Part shown: positions 47,641 through 58,889 of the stretch, one piece after another
Layout of the letters: each line of letters starts with the position of its first letter
Position numbering within the stretch: position 1 is the stretch's first letter
Assembly: GCA_930367205.1 (NCBI GenBank)
Contig: OV884011.1
Span: 44,963,754 to 45,027,753, forward strand
Length of the DNA stretch: 64,000 nucleotides
Origin: Acanthosoma haemorrhoidale
Taxonomy: Eukaryota; Arthropoda; Insecta; Hemiptera; Acanthosomatidae
Direction of reading: 5' to 3'
Notes under the pieces: generated by a model
Databases searched by the model: none
What the model was told of the DNA's origin: nothing
The model's input: only the letters and a program-made list of their open reading frames with translations
Translations under genes and position numbers: made by a program

Positions 47641-50600
47641 CCGATATCTTTTGCATCCAATCTCTGCGATATATAATCGTCCGCAAGGTAGCCAATATCA
47701 ATACTTTCCACGCTGAGCTTGTCAATTGATAATAATCATATGTCTAGACTATTGTCCACCAATTTATTTGTTCTAACTCCAAGCAACCAAACTTTAAATA
47801 TATTTTTCCTCCATTATGAACACTTGTTTGAAAATTTCTCGTCGTTCAATATGATTTTTTTTTTCTAATAATAATTTTGGAGTAGTTCATTGTTAACAGT
47901 CTCCCTTTGTCTCCCAACCACTTCTGGTCCAATTTTGAAGCCGTATTCATGACAAAAGCCATTATTATGTGGTTTTAAGGAATAGTGTGCCAATAACAAT
48001 AACAACTAGGTACACGCTAATTAACATTTACTAATTTTAATTAGTTATTCAAAAAATTCAGCATTTAACAACTTAATGTTTTTTAGGGATACCAGGTCAA
48101 ATTAAGCTCCTATATAAAGAATAGATGGATTGAATTCAATGCTTAGCAGTTGTGCTTAAACAATCTTTTAAGAGATATTGTTAATAATTCTATTTCTAAT
48201 ACGAATCGGACTTGGTATGATTATTATTAGATTTTTGGTTTCACTAAACGCTGATCTCAGATGCTGAAGGAATTTTCCTGATGAACTCCTGATTATAAGC
48301 GGCACTGACACAAGACATAACAAGCAGTAGAGGGAACGGACTTCACAGCAGGGGCTGTCTATTAGTCGACGGTAGACGGTCTGGTCGAATCGATATGTGC
48401 CAAGTCAATGCAACCTGTTGTGTCTGGCCGGTCGATAGTCGACCCACATCCGTTGGCCCTTCAGTCTCTTTTTAATCTACCCTACTGGCCGTTACCTGTG
48501 CACAGCGTCTTCTCTTTTGTCCCGGGTGTCGGCTGAAGTAGAAGCGGGATGTAGGTCACAAAAATGCAGGATAAGGGAATCGTTGTCGAATCATTTCGAC
48601 TGGAATATTCAAATGCTACAATAATTTCTTTAGCAAGATTTAGCATTGTATTGGACTTCTGAGAGGAATGAGTAGTACTTTGTCTTGCCATTTCATTCTT
48701 CATTATCAATGGTCGTGTACCTGTTTGTCTCTGTCAGCGTTACACGTATTTAAGGAGCTAGCTAGATCTATTCTCTTATGTTGAGCTAACCTCCACCGGA
48801 TCACAGTCCTTCCATACCCTATTAGGGTATCTCTTCACGATTGTCGAGATACGACGATCTGTGAGCTCTCTGTCAAGTTCTATTTTCCAGCTCCATATAG
48901 AGAACAATAAGTGAAACCACATACACACCCATTTCTTTATAACTATTTCATTACATCTCAGGTAATATACTGCGTTAGCATCACTGAGTCTGTTGGAAAT
49001 CTCCAATTCCACATTCCCTTTTCGGGTGAAATAGGTGAAGTCAGTTACGCGCTACAATTCAACTAGCAAACCATTAGCAGAACTTCGTGAGTTTTGCCAT
49101 CCTGTGGGATCTTGATTTTTATTTTGTTAATAGACTAGGTTCATTCCATAAGAGCTATTCAGTCTATTCCACTGTCTGCTGTGAGAAAACCGCCTAACCA
49201 GAGAACTGCCTGAAAACTTGGAAATGGTCCCTTTTATAATAGTTCTGCCTATCTGTCTTCTGCATACACAGACAAAAAAAACCGTAAAGTGAAATCCACT
49301 GTTCATTCTCAGGTATAAATAAATAACACCTACTTGCTGCTCTTGTCGTTTCCAAAAATCGTTTTTGGGGAAATCGCCTACTGTAACCGAATATTGAATA
49401 AAACTTTTTTGAATAGTCCATTTTTTCCAAAATATCAAACGTTTCTTAACTCACGTTATTTTGGTATTTTCGGAATATGTTTTGTTTTTATTTACATTAG
49501 TTCTTAGTTTTATTTGCGGTATGTGCTTTTTAGATTGCGCCAGCAACAGTTTACCTATAACGTAAACATTGAACTAACTACATACAATCGTGTCTTCCTG
49601 GGAACAAATAGCCAACACAACCATTTTTTCTCGGTATATTAGTTTCTTCACATTTCATCGTTGTATAAATTTATCTGTTATAGTACTAAGAAAATCCTGA
49701 GCAAGCTTTAGAAACAAACATTTAGAATTAACCTTTAAAGGGTTTATTTTTCGTTACGTTGTTTCATAATTATCGGTAATTCCATCTCTCTGACTCTCTC
49801 AATAAAAAAAGATTTGTTTCCTTCCAATCAAACTCTCAGTGATGAGTGCCCAATTAGCACTAAGTATTTCGAATTTATTTCTCGGTTGAAATTGGCTACT
49901 GGCAGGGAAGTTATTCCAAGTTATGGAATAATAAAATGAAGAAACAAAACTCAATAAGATTAAAAGAAGAGACTTTTAATTACGTTTTTCACAAATTGTG
50001 TGCTCTTCTGGAGTCCTTTTAAATTAGAGGATTTTAATTCCTACACAACTCCCCCCAACTTACCGAGGCTTTCCCCTCTAGTTATTTCTGAACATTTTCC
50101 CTTGTCTCTTAAGTGCTGCTCTGCAATCAGACGAAAGAAATAAAACCGACAAAGTATTGGCCCTTTATGCTAACAATTATTAATTCTTGGTCACGTTTAC
50201 AATATTAGACTTAAACTTCTGCTGCTTGATAATAATTGAAAGTGATATTTAATCTTTTGATTTCAAATGCTTATCATTTCTAACTTCCTTTATTATACAC
50301 AGATATATCAATCGAATTCTGTTCATGACCACTTCATTCAGGGTGTCCTACCAATTCATCCCATTTTCAGACACCATGTAACCCTAGCAGCCACTGTTTA
50401 AAAACTCACAACAAGATTACTAGTTTATTATCTTCTTCATCTTAACGTTCTCTATTTAGTATTTTTTGTTAACTCCTCCTCTCAGGAACACCTCGAATAT
50501 CAACATGTCAAATTTACTCTTAGAACATTGCAAAATATAAAAATGTAACATTAAAGTATTTTTCTCTGTAACCTGAACCATTCAACTACATTTCTGAACA

Positions 50601-51790
50601 TTTGTATACATCACATTATCTTTTATTGGCAAACAATTATGAAGGTATTATTAAGAATACATTCTATTCTAGTATATCTTTATATAACAATTAGGTTCTT
50701 TAATAAATATGAGCGGCTCGTCCACCATTGGAGTGAGGGGCTTCATTTTTATTTCCAGACATCAGTGTAGTCTATCAAATAAAATAATTCATTTTCTAAC
50801 AAAAATTCTAAATATAATTGTCAACATCATTAATCAACATTTAAGTAACAGCGCTAGGGATTCATTTGTGGGTATTCGTCTTCACTTTCATTTTTAGTTG
50901 TATTTTTTCCCCAGAATAAAATACTAAAGCAACAAAGATATAAAATTTTGAAACGGGTGAAATTTTTTGCTTTTAGGTGCCTATCCTCTAAATTGGTAAT
51001 CTAAACATAGATGTTGTTCATAGGGAACGTTTTTCCTTAGTAATTTTTTTTTCTACTCTATTTAATAAAATTGAATTTAGGTCATTATCGATCTATTTTT
51101 TGATGAATTTAGCTCAGTAAAAATTATTCTTTATATATATAAAAAAAAGTTGAGCCCATCATCTCCGGATGAACTGCCGTCAGAGTTAATTTTGATTCTG
51201 CAGTAATCAGGATTTCAGGAGGGTTAAGACGGCTGCAGTATCGAGTTAACTTGACTTGGATTATAATTTCAGCTGGCAGCTTGAAGGAGCGCCTCCTGTT
51301 TATTTAGATTGCTCCCGGCACAGATGGTCTTCAGCGAAGTTACCCCTTGCAGCCCCACGCAGCAGCTTACCAATGACTTATCTTATCTTTTATTCCACCT
51401 CCTCCCATTCTGAACAAACTGACTCCTTGCTTGGTTCCTTGTGTTTATGTTAACTTAACCGCTTTAAATACATTCGTTTATAAACCGGGAAAACTATTAT
51501 TTAGGTTTACAATTCAGTGGCCGTCAAACGCAATCATTTGTGCGTACTGACAGTAATATTATAGGCATAATTTCCTGTTAACAAGTTTTTTTTTTTCACG
51601 GGTAACCACAAAATCCACAATTTTAAGTCTGTCTACAGGCAATTCTTGATTGGAAATTTTTCAGTTTCCATTATTCCATAATTAAATCAGAAAGGAAGGA
51701 TCCATCATAAGATGTCTTGAGGTCCTGTAATTTATTGTGTGTAAGACCTTGATGTGGAGCATTCTGATTTAGCTCTAAAAGGACGATTTT
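47641..51790. other. No recognised gene; a few short minus-strand ORFs
   Basis: Minus-strand ORFs at 48482-48709, 48776-49012 and 49127-49438 (with an overlapping alternative frame at 49194-49430) cluster in a less AT-rich patch. The 48776-49012 product has a Trp-rich hydrophobic middle (WVCMWFHLLFSIWSW). They could be exons or a decayed element, and no family was recognised. From 49500 to 51790 I see AT-rich spacer only. Confidence 0.45.
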
Positions 51791-51799
51791 AATGTTAAT

Positions 51800-52090
51800 C
51801 GGAAATATGCAGCGTAATTTTGTTTATATCATACCGTATCAAACACTTTCTTGATATCGAAGTAGATTGCTAAGGCTTGCTTATCGTTTGAAAAGGTAAT
51901 CCCCAAGGTTGTTAGCGTAGTCAATCTCTAGCAGGATCATTACTGGAATTTTGGGTAGTTGCTCCTTTTTCTGGAGCGGGTTGAGCGAATTTTAGACATC
52001 TTCTCCGGAAGTATTGATAGTTGTCATTAGTCAGTATTCAGAAATATTAAAAGTTCTCGCTGGAGAAAATGTGGATCAATCTGTTATTTT
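51800..52090 (-). pseudogene. Short reverse transcriptase relic (motif A)
   Basis: Minus strand 51867-51836 reads IYFDIKKVFDT, the RT motif A of non-LTR elements (consensus F-x-D-I-x-K-A-F-D-T-V) with both Asp kept. Just upstream LVILLEIDYANN/GITFSNDKQALA-type text in two frames links to it. Downstream RT motifs were not readable, so only a fragment remains. The orientation is opposite to the RT relic at 47 kb. Confidence 0.6.
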
Positions 52091-52568
52091 ATTAGAACCA
52101 TTATAAATGATTTTTTTGAAAATACACCTTAAGCTTGGGGAGGGAAATGTAAGTTCCCTTAACAGGCTCAAATGAGTACAGACACCCTTGCAAGCAGAAC
52201 CTCCCTCTAGATATATTACTTTCTTTAATGGAATATTCAGATTTTTAACAGGACCAAGGGGAAGAATAATGGGGAAAGGGAATGAAGAGAAAATAAATAT
52301 CAGGTGAAAGTAATAATTGCTTCAAACCTTCCACTTGGCTTAGAGCCGATTGATGCTTCACAATGTTAAGGTTATTACAGAACCCAATTGTTCTATAAAG
52401 ATATGCTAGAAGAGAATGTATCATAATTAACAATTATATCGTATTATAAGAGATATCAAATTTAATCAATAGTGCCCACTGAGAACCGAAAGGTCGTCGG
52501 TGGATGCTGAGTTCTTGTACGATCTATGAATTGTTTAAGTTTTTTTTTTTTTTTCCATAGCTCTCAAA

Positions 52569-52746
52569 CTTATAAAAAATAGGATGTGGGAAAAATAAAA
52601 GGAAAATTATTTTGGATTGATGGGTGCCTTTCACTAAGGGGAGTCCTATTTGAAGGATGTATTAGAAGGATATGGGATGTGGGATGCCTAAAGGAGGAGG
52701 GTGGATTCGGAAAGGTAGTGAGAGTCTACCTATGGTGGAGAAATTG
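52569..52746 (+). repeat. Dispersed repeat B, copy 2
   Basis: Partner of 38955-39126. An overlapping 64-codon ORF (52586-52780) reads MGKIKGKLFWIDGCLSLRG and then EGCIRRIWDVGCLKEEGG. The other copy gives similar residues with a frameshift, so the repeat may derive from a coding element. A T run precedes it at about 52540-52554. Confidence 0.85.
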
Positions 52747-54417
52747 TTTAAGCTTCATTTCAGTTTTATATATAGACTAATGAGCTCCCTTCACCTTCAT
52801 ATAATTAGCTGTTCAGTTTAAGAGTGTAGTGGCAAATATTATACATTCCTAATCAAAATGTCATTTTAGTACCGCATTAGTTATTAATTATTGTGATCAA
52901 AGTTAATAATTCAAAATTGAATGACCTGTATTTATTTTTGATAAAGTTGGCAGTGTTATTCCTTGAAGTATGTCTAATTTTCATTGTCTTAATTTGCTTC
53001 AAAAAAATACTTCATCGTCAAAGAATTATTATTAGATTAACTTTTTAACAACATGTATGGGTTAAAATTGTGTCGTTACTAATGCATAACGATTAGTCAT
53101 AGGTAAATCACCCAATATTGCGAAGAGGGAACCCCTGATTGCAATAATTTTGACTCCACAACACTTCTTATACTACAATATAGTAAATATACTTAAGTTG
53201 TGTCACAATTTCCAGGTAAGGTGGATAAAGTTATTGAGAGCGTTGTCGCTCATAAGTGTTACTTGCTACAATTACCAACTTACAATAACACTCACGGTAT
53301 AACTTTTAATCATAGTACCAGTACGATGACCAGTTACTAATGTATTTCAGTTGTTCTTTCAATAAAATACAACGCTTCGTTAATATAGAACTTCTCTATT
53401 CTACAGTCATACTTTCCTTAAAATAAAACAATGTTATAAACAATTATGGAACTATTCAATCAAACAATGACCTACCCATCAATTAATTAAGGGATCTTAA
53501 ATTATTTATGATCATGGTTAATGATTACCCATGTTGTTAAACCTTCGAAGAGTACATATCCCAATTAAATACCATTCCTACTTCTTGAAATTAGGACCGA
53601 GGTCCTGCCAATATGACTGTGCCACGTTTCCCAGTCCCATGGTACAACGAATTCCTGATAAGATTACCACTTCATCGATCGCCCGCTGCTCGGTTCGTGT
53701 GATTTACTGCATATTGCGGCCTTAGTGTCTGCTCATCCGAAAGTTTTGAGAGAGGATTGAAAGGGAGCGGGAACTTAAACCAGCAGCCAGGGCTCTTGCC
53801 AAGTTCCGTTCTCAGCCACTACAAAAGACTCCTTTAGCGGTTTTGTTTCAGAGTTTTGCGGAAGATTTATCTCCTTGAAGTTCTATGACAAATATAAAAC
53901 ACAATGCTAATACTTTTTTTTTTTTTTGACGTTTCAATTTCAAGATCAATTTTTCAATTGAAGAAGGTGCAAGATCGACTTTCGACCCTCTGTCTGTTAT
54001 ACTACAATAACGGTTGTAAAATCGATTTATTTACTTTGTACGTCCTTTAATATTAAAAAAAACAATAAAACTATTCAGTCAACAAAAAAAACTGCTGAAC
54101 TGTGTATCAACTAGTAATTGTATTTAAATGTTTGTCAAGGATTTACAATCCGCTGTTGATAATTCAAATTTCTTAATAATTCCTACGCAAAAATCCTGCG
54201 TGTTTAACACATGTTAACGTGAAGCCTAAATTTTTGTTTGGCCAAAGAAAGTCGGCCAGGGCATTCTGTAATTCAAAATGGTGCCTCTTTTTTTCTTTAT
54301 TGTTCGAAGTTTTCTTCGTAATGCTAACTCTCAATTTCCTCCTGTTGTTTAGATTCTAGCCACGGGCACATTTCACTCAGTTCGTTATGTACATCGATCA
54401 GAATGAGGTATATACAT
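52747..54417. other. No recognisable gene
   Basis: AT-rich. A 64-codon plus-strand ORF at 53531-53725 lies in a GC-richer patch (53580-53860) but matches nothing I know. A T run occurs at 53915-53928. Confidence 0.55.
54413..54417. repeat. Target site duplication, left copy (TACAT)
   Basis: Directly abuts the TG end of the solo LTR. The matching pentamer is at 55089-55093. Confidence 0.8.
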
Positions 54418-55088
54418 TGTCGGGACGTCACTAGGGGGGTGCCTGGTCACCCTAGCCCTAGTTCGAGTTTATAACCTGGACAATCGTTTCATGATGGCGT
54501 TATTATCTGACTCCATTTTTGATAGGCATGTGCCCCGACAATGCACTATGTTCAAGAGAAGAGGTACAGAGGTTTTTCATAAAGAATTAGTCAAGTTTTC
54601 AGAGTTCGGGTGGAAACCAAGCATCAATGAGTAAAGGTCACGAGAGACTAATTAACAGGGCCAGGAGCCCTGCCTTAAGTACCCTCTCCCCTTGCCTGCT
54701 GGGAGGCTGCAAGGGTGCTAGGCCTGCGGTTGGGTTTCCACACATGTGGTGATGAACCACGGCCGACGCCTAATAACCCGGCCAGCCTTGTCCCCTAGAG
54801 GTAGAGAGGCCCCAAAAGGGTTGTTATGCTTATGCCCTGTGGGTGTCCTCCTCATAGGGCTCTTAGGCCCTGCGGGTACCTGGCAGCTGTTTATGCCTGA
54901 CAGCTGTTGACCCTTCTCGTGTTACTTGCTTGGTTCCCGTCTTTTATTGCTTAACACATTTAGAATGATTTATATTTGTTTATTTACATTTGTCTATAAT
55001 AAATTTAGATCATGTTATTTACTTTTGCTTACAATATATATGCAATAGAGTATAGGGGATTTATATTATGTAATTAGCGGTCGCTATA
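54418..55088 (-). mobile_element. Solo LTR of family A, copy A6, with 5-bp target duplication
   Basis: The plus strand begins TGTCGGGACG (54418) and ends GGTCGCTATA (55088), the complement of the TGTAGCGACC start of A4 with one change. The pentamer TACAT stands immediately before (54413-54417) and after (55089-55093), the duplication made by integrase. No internal gag-pol follows, so it is a solo LTR left by LTR-LTR recombination. Compared with A3, about 310 bases of the middle are missing between short repeats of GAGG. Termini TG..CA and a 5-bp duplication fit Ty3/Gypsy-, BEL- or Copia-type elements. Superfamily cannot be fixed without pol. Confidence 0.9.
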
Positions 55089-55093
55089 TACAT
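55089..55093. repeat. Target site duplication, right copy (TACAT)
   Basis: Directly follows the other LTR end. A further CATAC repeat next to it makes the exact register slightly ambiguous. Confidence 0.75.
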
Positions 55094-57671
55094 ACATACC
55101 TAATAGAATAAAAACAGTTGTTCTTTATGATTTTCATTGTTTTAACATTTATGTACTGTACGTATTTTCAAAATATAACCCTTAGTAATTCGATTTTTTT
55201 TTTATTTTGTTAATTCGAACTTTTAGATAAATCAAACTCTCAATATTTCGAAATTATTTGTGACCTCTTTGGTTTCGAACTGTGAAAGTTAACTGTGCTC
55301 AGGTGATAGTGGATCGCATTTATTTTTGGATTTGTGTCCGGCTGTTTATATAATAGTTTGCGTTTATTTATATGTCTCACTCAGGTTAAGGGCAGAGAAA
55401 AGATCATAATACATATAAAAACTTTTAGTGAATCTTGTTTTCAGTATTAAAAGTTTTAAAAAGTTAAATTAATCAAAAAAATCTCTTTAAAGTGTATTGG
55501 TAATAAATATATTACTCAAGACAACACTTCGCTGTCGAGGGAACTTTGTGAAAAGGAAACTACATTCATTCAAAATTAAAGTTACTTGAAACTCGTTTAA
55601 GGCTGGATTAAAACAAAGTTTCCTACTTTGAGCTTTGAGTTATTTAGACATACTTAAGATATTAAACAGGAAAATATTTTAGATTAAGAACCGGAACTCT
55701 TTTAATCCTAAACCATTTACTGATGTTGTTTCCCCATATATTATATTATTATATATACGTTCTACTACTGTGGTATTACTATACTAGGTTGGACAAGTAA
55801 AACTGAACCAAAGCGTATGCTCGTTACAGTAAGTGATTATAACGCCTTATATTTTCTAATTATGTCACCTGATACTTATAATACCTCGACAACTACCCCA
55901 ACTATAGTTTCCGTCACAAAATTAGAGGCGTGAGAACATACATAAGATACATGCCACATACATGTGCAAGCACTGTAGCCACTATGTGCACTATGTACTT
56001 CTATTCTATCCACGTGATCCCCTTACTTCAATAATGTCAACAATTAAGCAATAAGCCAATTAGTGATTAGTCCCCCACCCACCTGAACGTGGCAACACCG
56101 CGCCAAGCAGCCCCTTCATACCAAGAGTCCAATTCCATGAATAAAAAATCAGTAGCCTCACGCAGTGTTTTTTAAATTCTACCAGCTAAAATTGTTTTAC
56201 ATCCATCATGAGCTAAATTATTGTTAAATAAGTGACTATAAACGAATTAATCCATGACTTTGTATGTATAAATTTCAGTCAAAGAAGCCATATTAATGAT
56301 CCCAAATATACTAAAGGCAAATTGTTTGGTGGCTAGGACAGCCAAAAAAAAGCGGAATATTAAACACCAGAAACAAAATCCCATTGTCCATAGGGAGATG
56401 TTACCTGATATAATAAAACAGGCTGTTATCAGTGGAGATCAGCTGGGCTATTTATCTATAAACAAATAAATAAAGGAAGGAAAGGCATTAGAATACTAAA
56501 CTCTAAAATATGGAGAACCCATGTATAGCTCCTCGAGATAAAAAGTTATTCCATTCCTTCATCAAGGATAGCGTGTCAGCTATCTTTCGTCCTACTTTAA
56601 CCACGCAATAAATGTCTCTCTAAAAGTTCTTATATGTTAAAAATGCGTCTAAAAAGTGAAACATAAATGACCAATACAATGCAAACGGTCTACCAAGCAA
56701 TAACAAACTTACGAAATATAAAAAATGCCATTAAACATCTTAACAAGGTATTTATTAAATAGCGATTAAGTTTTTATTTGGCAATTAGAGTACCGTAAGA
56801 TCATTCACCAATAATTGTATTTATTTAAAACTGTCGCCGATGCGCGCAGTCTTTTCTTGCCATAATTTATCGTTCTTGTTGATGTTCACATGTTTATCTG
56901 TGCGTTCTTATATGTTGAACATGTTTCTTAAAGGTGCGGATTAACTGATTGAATACTGGTTGGTATATGTGCGAGAGAGTACAGGTACTGACGGATTTTA
57001 CCTGCTCCCTTGAACTTTGTTAAACCCCTTCGGAAGGGATTTGTCGATAATGGGACGGGAGAGTGAAATACGAGATCTGTTTGCCTGGAAGCCGGTTTAG
57101 CAAGTTTTAACTATGTGCGAATACAGCCCTATTTTGATCATATATGTGGCAATCGTTCGTACCATTTAATAATTTATTGTCCTCTTATTACCCCCATAGC
57201 ATTTCCTGAACAAATACAATGTTTCGAAATGTAAGTAAAACAACTATAAATAAAATTGAAATTGAAAATACGGCAATTTCAAACGAGGGCAAAGAATTTT
57301 ACGCATTTTGACACGTGGAGTAAACGCGGTTCTGCGAACAACGAAAACTATGCTGCCGGAGCTTTTTTATTTGATACAAGAATTCAAAAAGTAGTTTCAA
57401 CCTATAATTTTCAGTACAAATATATATTTCTTGGCATTTTTTAAATGGAGAGCATTTAGCTACACTCTGAATATATTTAGGTATATTTCATCGTCTGTTT
57501 ATTAGAATTCCATAAGATCTTGTTCCGAAACTAAAATATCCTTGTATTCCCAATTGTGCCTTATTCTTGTCATTGCTATTTGGAAGCAAGCCCATGATGT
57601 GTAAAACTAGATATGTTACGAACAACTTCATTACTCACCGAGAATAGCAACTACTCCCATATCTCAAAAAC
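55094..57671. other. No recognisable gene
   Basis: AT-rich, short ORFs only (57256-57444). A mariner-end-like TACTAGGTTGGACAAGTA occurs near 55782, without a partner. Confidence 0.55.
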
Positions 57672-57680
57672 ATCTTTTCA

Positions 57681-58133
57681 ACAACAATGTCATATTGCTG
57701 TCTTGTCATATACTTTTACAACAACAATGTCATATTGCTGTCTTGTCATATACTTTTTCAACAACAATGTCATATTGCTGTCTTGTCATATACTTTTTCA
57801 ACAACAATGTCATATTGCTGTCTTGTCATATACTTTTTCAACAACAATGTCATATTGCTGTCTTGTCATATACTTTTACAACAACAATGTCATATTGCTG
57901 TCTTGTCATATACTTTTACAACAACAATGTCATATTGCTGTCTTGTCATATACTTTTACAACAACAATGTCATATTGCTGTCTTGTCATATACTTTTACA
58001 ACAACAATGTCATATTGCTGTCTTGTCATATACTTTTACAACAACAATGTCATATTGCTGTCTTGTCATATACTTTTACAACAACAATGTCATATTGCTG
58101 TCTTGTCATATACTTTTACAACAACAATGTCAT
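57681..58133 (+). repeat. 40-bp minisatellite, 11.3 copies
   Basis: Eleven complete 40-base units (57681-58120) and a 13-base partial. Each begins ACAACAATGTCATATTGCTG. Units differ at one base only, in TACTTTT(A/T)CA: A in unit 1, T in units 2-4, A in units 5-11. A degenerate partial unit (CATCTTTTCA) precedes the array. The unit has no stop codon in any plus-strand frame and 40 is not a multiple of 3, so all three frames are open across the array (ORFs 57613-58140, 57687-58196 and 57695-58135), each giving a 40-residue peptide period. The minus strand is closed. Near-identity indicates recent expansion or homogenisation. Confidence 0.98.
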
Positions 58134-58390
58134 GAATTAATGATTAAATATTTTAACTCTATATTCTACTTATTTTTTGTTATCATCTGTCATTAGTGAA
58201 TCGTGTGTATAGCCCAAAACAATCTTTTAGCAGTGTGACCCAGGAAAGTTGAAAGGATTGTCATCCTTGGTCTAAACGCTTCGCAGGATAGGAGACATAT
58301 CAGCTAAGAGTATGATATTAGCATTAATTATGACATATTTTGTAATAAAAATGGTTTATATTATTTTTTCCAAAGAGACAGAAAACTTCA
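58134..58390. other. Spacer, nothing recognised
   Basis: AT-rich DNA between the minisatellite and the next ORF. Confidence 0.6.
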
Positions 58391-58648
58391 TTATTGATGT
58401 CTTGTTTCGTTATCTATGTCCCTCGCTGATAGCGGGTACAACGATGCTCTCGGTGTGTTGCGTCTTGCATTTATATCGATCTGCCCCTGTGGACTAATCG
58501 ATGTGAACATGCTAATCTGTCGTGGGTAGTAATTGTCATCGTTATGTGCTAGGTTTATTTGTTCTTCGCTAGGACTTGTACTGTAGTCGACTTGCATGAC
58601 GGCCTTGCGTGCCTCCTCACCCTTATCAATTATCGTGGCGAGGGCCAC
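58391..58648 (-). CDS. Hypothetical ORF, 85 codons, coding-like composition
   Basis: A clearly more balanced base composition than the flanking AT-rich DNA, and hydrophilic, protein-like residues (DKGEEARKAVMQVDYSTS, then SARDIDNETRHQ). No hydrophobic segment, signal peptide or known motif. The opposite strand holds a 61-codon shadow. It may be an exon or a fragment of a mobile-element ORF, as it lies just left of the jockey relic. No splice sites could be confirmed. Confidence 0.25.
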   Translation of the reverse strand: MALATIIDKGEEARKAVMQVDYSTSPSEEQINLAHNDDNYYPRQISMFTSISPQGQIDINARRNTPRASLYPLSARDIDNETRHQ

Positions 58649-58889
58649 TAAAGCGCTTTACCTCCTCACAGGTCAGATACAGCTGCCCTAATTCACAAAA
58701 TAACCTATTTCTTTTGGTATACACCATCATTTTATTTGGGGGGGGGGTGGTTGAGGAAACATTTAATGACTACCTTCAAGGAAGTAAATATGGTACGTTT
58801 TTTAATTCTCACTAATTATTTTCACTACGCTAGGGATATCACGGCTAGGAAGGGATACTACCATATGCCTCCTCCGGTAGATACTGAAC

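Noticed and set aside
55782..55800. Mariner terminal repeat (ACTAGGTTGGACAAGTA)
   Set aside because: Only a partial resemblance, no partner repeat and no transposase nearby.
57681..58133. CRISPR-like array
   Set aside because: Units are contiguous 40-mers with no variable spacers between repeats, and the context is eukaryotic. It is a plain tandem repeat.
57613..58196. Three overlapping genes of 146-175 codons
   Set aside because: All are a by-product of a stop-free 40-base unit that is not a multiple of three. There is no sign of a real start context or conserved non-repeat domain.
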